Source of the DNA: Bacteroidales bacterium
GTDB lineage: Bacteria; Bacteroidota; Bacteroidia; Bacteroidales; JAADJA01
Reading direction: 5' to 3'
DNA: 64,000 bases
NCBI GenBank assembly: GCA_021740645.1
Contig: JAIOZL010000002.1
Location: forward strand, 62,001-126,000
A program made the position numbers and the translations under genes. Shown piece by piece: positions 59,909 through 64,000 of this stretch. The notes below the pieces were generated by a model, which saw only the letters and a program-made list of their open reading frames with translations, was not told where the DNA came from and ran no database searches. Positions within the stretch are counted from its first letter, which is position 1. Each line of letters begins with the position of its first letter.

Positions 59909-61867
59909 GTGATTGCCAGGGATACCATACAAACTATAATGGAAACTGCTCGTGTAGAGGAGGTGGTTGGTGATTTTGTGACCCTTCGTAAAAGAGGAGT
60001 CAATATGTTAGGGCTTTGTCCTTTTCACAATGAAAAAACGCCGTCCTTTACCGTTTCTCCTGCTAAAGGGATTTACAAATGTTTTGGTTGTGGTAAAGCC
60101 GGAAATTCGGTGAACTTCATCATGGACCACGAACATTATTCCTACCCCGAAGCTTTAAAATTCCTGGCTAAAAAATACAATATTGAAATTGAGGAAGAAG
60201 AGCAAACCCCGGAACAAATCGAGGCCCTTAATGAAAAAGAAAGCCTGTTTGCTGTTACTGCATTTGCTCAAAAATATTTCACGGATCAGCTTTTTAATTC
60301 AGAAGAAGGAAAAGCAATTGGATTGAGTTATTTCAAAGGCAGGGAATTCAGGGAGCACATAATGCAGCAGTTTCAACTGGGTTACAGCCCTGATACCTGG
60401 GAAGCGTTTACTAAAAATGCCCATGAAAACGGTTATAAAGACGAGTTCCTAGTCAAGTCGGGTTTAACCATTGATAAGAATGGACGCAAGTTCGATCGGT
60501 TTTCAGGAAGGGTAATATTTCCCATTCATAGCCTTTCGGGCCGGGTAATCGGTTTTGGAGGACGACTCCTAAAAAATGAGGAAAAAAAGGCCAAGTACAT
60601 TAATTCCCCCGAATCGGATATTTATAGCAAAAGCCAGGTTTTATATGGTATTTATTTTGCAAAAAATGCCATTATTCGTAAGGACAATTGTTACCTGGTG
60701 GAAGGCTATACCGATGTCATTTCTCTTTTTCAGGCAGGTTTTGAGAATGTGGTTGCTTCATCGGGAACCTCTCTTACTACCGACCAAATTCGCCTGATCA
60801 AAAGGTATACACCCAACATCACCATTTTATACGATGGAGATGCAGCAGGACTTAAGGCCTCTTTTCGTGGTATTGATATGATCCTTGAGCAAGGGATGAA
60901 TGTAAAGGTGGTCCTTTTCCCGGAAGGCGAGGACCCGGATTCTTATGTGCGCAATCATCGTTCAGCCGAAGTAGAAGAATTTTTGGCCACACAGGCAAAA
61001 GATTTCATTCAGTTTAAAACCAATATACTTCTTAAGGAAGCCAAGAGTGATCCCATTAAAAAAGCCGGGATGATCAAAGAAATTGTTCAGTCCATTTCGC
61101 AGATTCCTGATGCCATTATCCGCTCAGTGTATGTGAAGGAATGTTCCTTTATGATGGAAATGGCTGAGCAGACTTTGATGAACGAACTTAATAAACTGTT
61201 GCGGAAAAAGTTCAGGCAGAATATAAATGATATTCCTGAAGAAACTGTGGTTGAGGTTCCTGAAATTCCCTATGAGAGACAGATTCAGGTTAAACAGAAT
61301 GATACTTCTTACCAGGAAAAAGACATCATCCGCCTTATGTTGAATTATGGGCATGAAGAAATATTTTTGGATCAAACTTCTGAAGAAGGGGAGCAGATTG
61401 AGGTGGGGGTGAAAGTGGCAGAGTTTATCGTAAATGATATACGAATGGATGAAATCACCTTCAGTAACGAGAGATTTCAAAAAATCTATGAAGAATATAT
61501 TGACTTCATCGACCGGGGGGAACTTCCTTCCGAAAGCCACTTCATTAACCATAAAAGCAAAAATATTTCCTCGGTTGCCATTGATTTGTTAACCACTCCT
61601 TACCAGTTAAGTGATAAATGGGAATCGGTAGCCCGGATTGAGGTGTTTACCGAATTTCAGAAATTAAAGCAGGCTGTATTTAATTCTGTGCTTTCATTTA
61701 AGGCAAAAAAAATTGAACAATTAATTGCGGAAGTACAGGAAAAAATTAAGCATGCAAATGATGCAGAACATTATGAAGATATGATCCTTCTGATGAAGCG
61801 TCAAAAAGAATTAAAAGATATTAGTAAGGATATCAATCTGCAACTTGGACGAGTTATTACGAAGTAA
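59909..61867 (+). CDS. dnaG: DNA primase DnaG
   Basis: 652 aa. The zinc-binding domain has CPFHNEKTPSF and CFGCGKAGN (CHC2). The Toprim core shows YLVEGYTDVISLFQ, SSGTSLT and ILYDGDAAGLKA. The C-terminal helical part probably binds helicase. It synthesises RNA primers at the fork. The start is GTG at 59909 (MIARDTIQTIMETA aligns with family N-termini). TAACTTCG at 59882-59889 is a weak promoter-like box. Confidence 0.95.
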   Translation: MIARDTIQTIMETARVEEVVGDFVTLRKRGVNMLGLCPFHNEKTPSFTVSPAKGIYKCFGCGKAGNSVNFIMDHEHYSYPEALKFLAKKYNIEIEEEEQTPEQIEALNEKESLFAVTAFAQKYFTDQLFNSEEGKAIGLSYFKGREFREHIMQQFQLGYSPDTWEAFTKNAHENGYKDEFLVKSGLTIDKNGRKFDRFSGRVIFPIHSLSGRVIGFGGRLLKNEEKKAKYINSPESDIYSKSQVLYGIYFAKNAIIRKDNCYLVEGYTDVISLFQAGFENVVASSGTSLTTDQIRLIKRYTPNITILYDGDAAGLKASFRGIDMILEQGMNVKVVLFPEGEDPDSYVRNHRSAEVEEFLATQAKDFIQFKTNILLKEAKSDPIKKAGMIKEIVQSISQIPDAIIRSVYVKECSFMMEMAEQTLMNELNKLLRKKFRQNINDIPEETVVEVPEIPYERQIQVKQNDTSYQEKDIIRLMLNYGHEEIFLDQTSEEGEQIEVGVKVAEFIVNDIRMDEITFSNERFQKIYEEYIDFIDRGELPSESHFINHKSKNISSVAIDLLTTPYQLSDKWESVARIEVFTEFQKLKQAVFNSVLSFKAKKIEQLIAEVQEKIKHANDAEHYEDMILLMKRQKELKDISKDINLQLGRVITK

Positions 61868-61870
61868 ATC

Positions 61871-61917
61871 AAAGCTTCTAAGAAGTTTTGAACTTCTCAG
61901 AAGCTTTATTTATTTTT
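61871..61917. terminator. Bidirectional terminator between dnaG and the thiolase gene
   Basis: AAAGCTTCTAAGAAGTT, loop TTG, AACTTCTCAGAAGCTTT, then ATTTATTTTT. It stands between two convergent genes and can serve both. Confidence 0.85.
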
Positions 61918-61928
61918 AGGATCGGTTT

Positions 61929-63179
61929 CTAAAGGTCAGCCCGTTTATAAACCACCGCCACAGCCGTTACATCATCACCACCCATATTAATGGTCATACC
62001 GTAAGGTTTGTCAGGCTTCATCTCAATCTGGGCATCACCCGCTTTTCCGGTGAGTTGTTCCCAAATAGTCACAGCCTGGTGAACGCCGGTTCCTCCGGTA
62101 GGATGACCCCATCCAATTAGGCCACCGGTCGTATTTATCGGAATTAGACCATCACGGGCAGTATTCCTGTCAGCCACAAATTGTGCACCTTTTCCTGGTT
62201 CAGCAAATCCAAGTGCTTCGGTTGTGAGGATACCAGCAATAGAAAAACAATCGTGTACTTCAGCCGTACCCAGTTGTTTGATGGTGATTCCTGCCATATC
62301 CATGGCCTGCTTAGCTGCTTTTTTGATTGCTGTTAGTTCGGTTTTATCTGGTGGGTCGTTGGTTATATTACGTTCAACCTGGGCAAAACCAACAATTTCT
62401 ATCGCCTGGTCTTTAGGAATTCCACAACGCTTTAATCCTTCTTCAGAAAGAATAGCAACCGCAGAAGCTCCATCAGAAACTTTGGAACAATCCAACACAT
62501 TTAAACTATCAACAAAAGCTTTTCCATTGGGAGTCATTTTATCGTATAAAGCTCCGAGGTCAGGAACCTTGTTTTCATACTCCTGTGCTGTAGGGCAAAG
62601 CCGTGCATTTTCAATCGCATTTACAAACCATTGTTTCATTCCTTTCCGGGCGTACTCCATACCATATTTTTCATAATAAGCTTTTGCCCGGTCGCTAAAC
62701 TGTCCGGGGAAAAAATAGGCATGACCGTTTTTACGATTTTTAAACCAACCTGCTCCGGCCAGTACATCAGCTCCATAAATCGCTTTCATGGTATTTTGTA
62801 CTTCTACCCCAACTGTAAGCACAACTTCGGCAGTTTCAGCCAGGACTGACTTCATTGCAGCCATCATGGATAATGCTCCTGAAGCGCAGGCTCCTTCTGT
62901 TCGTATGCTGGGTTTGTATTGCAGCCCCTCATCGATATATGGAATAAATCCGGCGAGGTGTCCTTGCTTGTTAAAACGCGAGGCCATGAAATTACCAATG
63001 GCACCCTCATCCACATTTTTTGCTCCACCAATTTGTTTTAGTGTTCCCTGTCCGGCTTCCCTGATATATTGTTCAAGTTCGGGGCGGGGCTTTTTAGGAT
63101 TAAATTCACTACGGCCTGTTCCTAATGAAACAGTATTGTAACCAGCTGCTATATATACTTTTCGTCTTAGTTTACTCAT
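61929..63179 (-). CDS. Thiolase family protein (acetyl-CoA acyltransferase-like)
   Basis: 416 aa, SCP2/acetyl-CoA-acetyltransferase-like branch. The nucleophile Cys lies in GACASGALSMMAAMKS; EVHDCFSIAGILTTEALG and GGLIGWGHPTGGTGVHQ carry the His and late active-site motifs. It lacks the late CxG of degradative FadA/AtoB thiolases, as SCP-2 thiolases do. It lies 30 bp after the 3-hydroxyacyl-CoA dehydrogenase gene on the same strand, so the pair likely runs the last two steps of a beta-oxidation-type route. Confidence 0.87.
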   Translation of the reverse strand: MSKLRRKVYIAAGYNTVSLGTGRSEFNPKKPRPELEQYIREAGQGTLKQIGGAKNVDEGAIGNFMASRFNKQGHLAGFIPYIDEGLQYKPSIRTEGACASGALSMMAAMKSVLAETAEVVLTVGVEVQNTMKAIYGADVLAGAGWFKNRKNGHAYFFPGQFSDRAKAYYEKYGMEYARKGMKQWFVNAIENARLCPTAQEYENKVPDLGALYDKMTPNGKAFVDSLNVLDCSKVSDGASAVAILSEEGLKRCGIPKDQAIEIVGFAQVERNITNDPPDKTELTAIKKAAKQAMDMAGITIKQLGTAEVHDCFSIAGILTTEALGFAEPGKGAQFVADRNTARDGLIPINTTGGLIGWGHPTGGTGVHQAVTIWEQLTGKAGDAQIEMKPDKPYGMTINMGGDDVTAVAVVYKRADL

Positions 63180-63209
63180 TTCTTTAAATTTAACAATTTA
63201 ACGTCCACA

Positions 63210-64000
63210 TTAGTTTTGCATGTAATTATTAATGGGGCCATAGGAATGGAAAAACCCGGTTAACATCACGGTATTCACATCCTCAGCATTATTGGCCACC
63301 TTACTTGAAACCAGGAAGTTTCCTATTTCATTTGATCGTTTATTATAGGCTTTTGCCAATTTTGCTCCAGGTGTATCCATACTGGCTAATTCATTAAAAT
63401 AGGTTTGCAGCATGCTCTCTTTTCCTCCCCGGCTGAAATTAACAATTTTCCAGGGTTTCCATGATGCGGGTAATGTTCCCAGTTTTTCATCACATGTTTT
63501 ACTAAAGGAATCAATCTCCACATAATCCTTAATACCAGGACTGAAAACGGCTACGGGTTTTCCGCGTTCATATTTGAGGAAACCGTCTTTTTGGGATCCG
63601 TCAGAATTTTGTCCGCCTTTGACACCCATCTCAAACAATTTATCTAAAAGATCGCTGTGTAAATCTTCTTCAGGCAAATGAGGGTTCATCACCTGCATAA
63701 TAAACCTAACCACGTCGATGCCAACATAATCAATTAGTTGGAAAATACCCATCGGCCTTACAAGGAAGTCTTGTGATACTTTATTTATAGTATAAACAGC
63801 TTCCACAAAAGACAATTCTTTCGAAAGTTTTTCTACTTCTTTTATGCCATGCAATGCATCCCGCATAAAATGACCGTTACCTATAAAACCTGCATAGTCG
63901 TTGGAAGGAACAACAATTTTCTTTAGGCTTTTAGCATAAGCATTGGCAAAGTCAATCATTTCCGAGCTGTTTGTTTTTGTAGTGATCAGCTCAACCAAAC
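63210..64000 (-). CDS. 3-hydroxyacyl-CoA dehydrogenase, C-terminal part (cut by right edge)
   Basis: The frame is open to the window end; the TTG at 63998 is an internal Leu in LVELITTKTNSS, which normally follows the NAD-binding domain. NDYAGFIGNGHFMRD and RPMGIFQLIDYVGIDVVRFI are the C-terminal 3HCDH domain that forms the dimer and substrate pocket. The catalytic His and NAD domain lie outside. An extra ~110-residue tail after the domain suggests a fused or extended form. It is the upstream partner of the thiolase. Confidence 0.85.
   Translation of the reverse strand, partial: LVELITTKTNSSEMIDFANAYAKSLKKIVVPSNDYAGFIGNGHFMRDALHGIKEVEKLSKELSFVEAVYTINKVSQDFLVRPMGIFQLIDYVGIDVVRFIMQVMNPHLPEEDLHSDLLDKLFEMGVKGGQNSDGSQKDGFLKYERGKPVAVFSPGIKDYVEIDSFSKTCDEKLGTLPASWKPWKIVNFSRGGKESMLQTYFNELASMDTPGAKLAKAYNKRSNEIGNFLVSSKVANNAEDVNTVMLTGFFHSYGPINNYMQN

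Overview
The window looks like a chromosomal segment of a low-GC member of the Bacteroidota, most likely a Bacteroidales/Marinilabiliales-type bacterium; that placement is inference. What supports it: TAnnTTTG-type -7 boxes with a TTTG-like -33 element in front of several genes, few recognisable Shine-Dalgarno sequences, many TTG/GTG starts, and gene families typical of the phylum (S46 dipeptidyl-peptidase, Wzi-family capsule protein, DUF3127, EF-G2, AAA_14/DUF4143 ATPase, GIY-YIG endonuclease beside a tRNA). A complete-looking menaquinone set and a tungsten-type aldehyde oxidoreductase suggest a respiring, possibly facultative or anaerobic lifestyle.

Region 1 (1-19.6 kb, all + strand) is a surface-polysaccharide locus. 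It holds a glycosyltransferase (cut by the left edge), an ATP-grasp ligase, a DegT aminotransferase, two DUF354 GT-B-like proteins, a methyltransferase, two sugar-nucleotide epimerases, two left-handed beta-helix acyltransferases, a PIG-L deacetylase, a FabG-like reductase with a FabH-like condensing enzyme, three NodB-fold proteins, a FemAB-like transferase, a WcaJ-type initiating sugar transferase and a Wzi outer-membrane protein. The first ~15.9 kb is visibly AT-rich; composition changes sharply inside the FemAB gene, which suggests the edge of a swapped cassette. The set points to a glycan decorated with N-acyl and aminoacyl groups.

Region 2 (19.7-27.8 kb) holds a C69 dipeptidase, an egtB-egtD-DUF427 operon on the - strand (ergothioneine-type chemistry), two envelope proteins, and a tRNA-Asn whose 3' part is repeated 680 bp away, bracketing a GIY-YIG endonuclease gene. 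Region 3 (26.8-34.3 kb) has an adenosine-kinase-like PfkB protein, an EF-G paralogue with all three key GTPase motifs altered, DUF3127, the tRNA methylthiotransferases MtaB and MiaB, a 23S-IVP-type four-helix gene broken by an amber codon, and a flavin reductase.

Region 4 (34.4-47.4 kb) holds an AFOR-family oxidoreductase, a HEPN-MNT toxin-antitoxin-like pair overlapping a sodium:solute symporter gene, ProX, a TorF-like porin with AmtB, a NarX/NarL-type two-component pair, a MEMO-family lipoprotein, a Rossmann protein, a DUF2809 membrane protein and an iron alcohol dehydrogenase. Region 5 (47.5-56.4 kb) has an AAA_14/DUF4143 ATPase and then the menaquinone cluster menI-like, menF, menD, menB, menA, menC, menE, in which menD carries an in-frame TAA at codon 379. 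Region 6 (56.4-64 kb) has GDP-mannose pyrophosphorylase, a DPP7-like S46 peptidase, DNA primase, and a thiolase plus 3-hydroxyacyl-CoA dehydrogenase (cut by the right edge).
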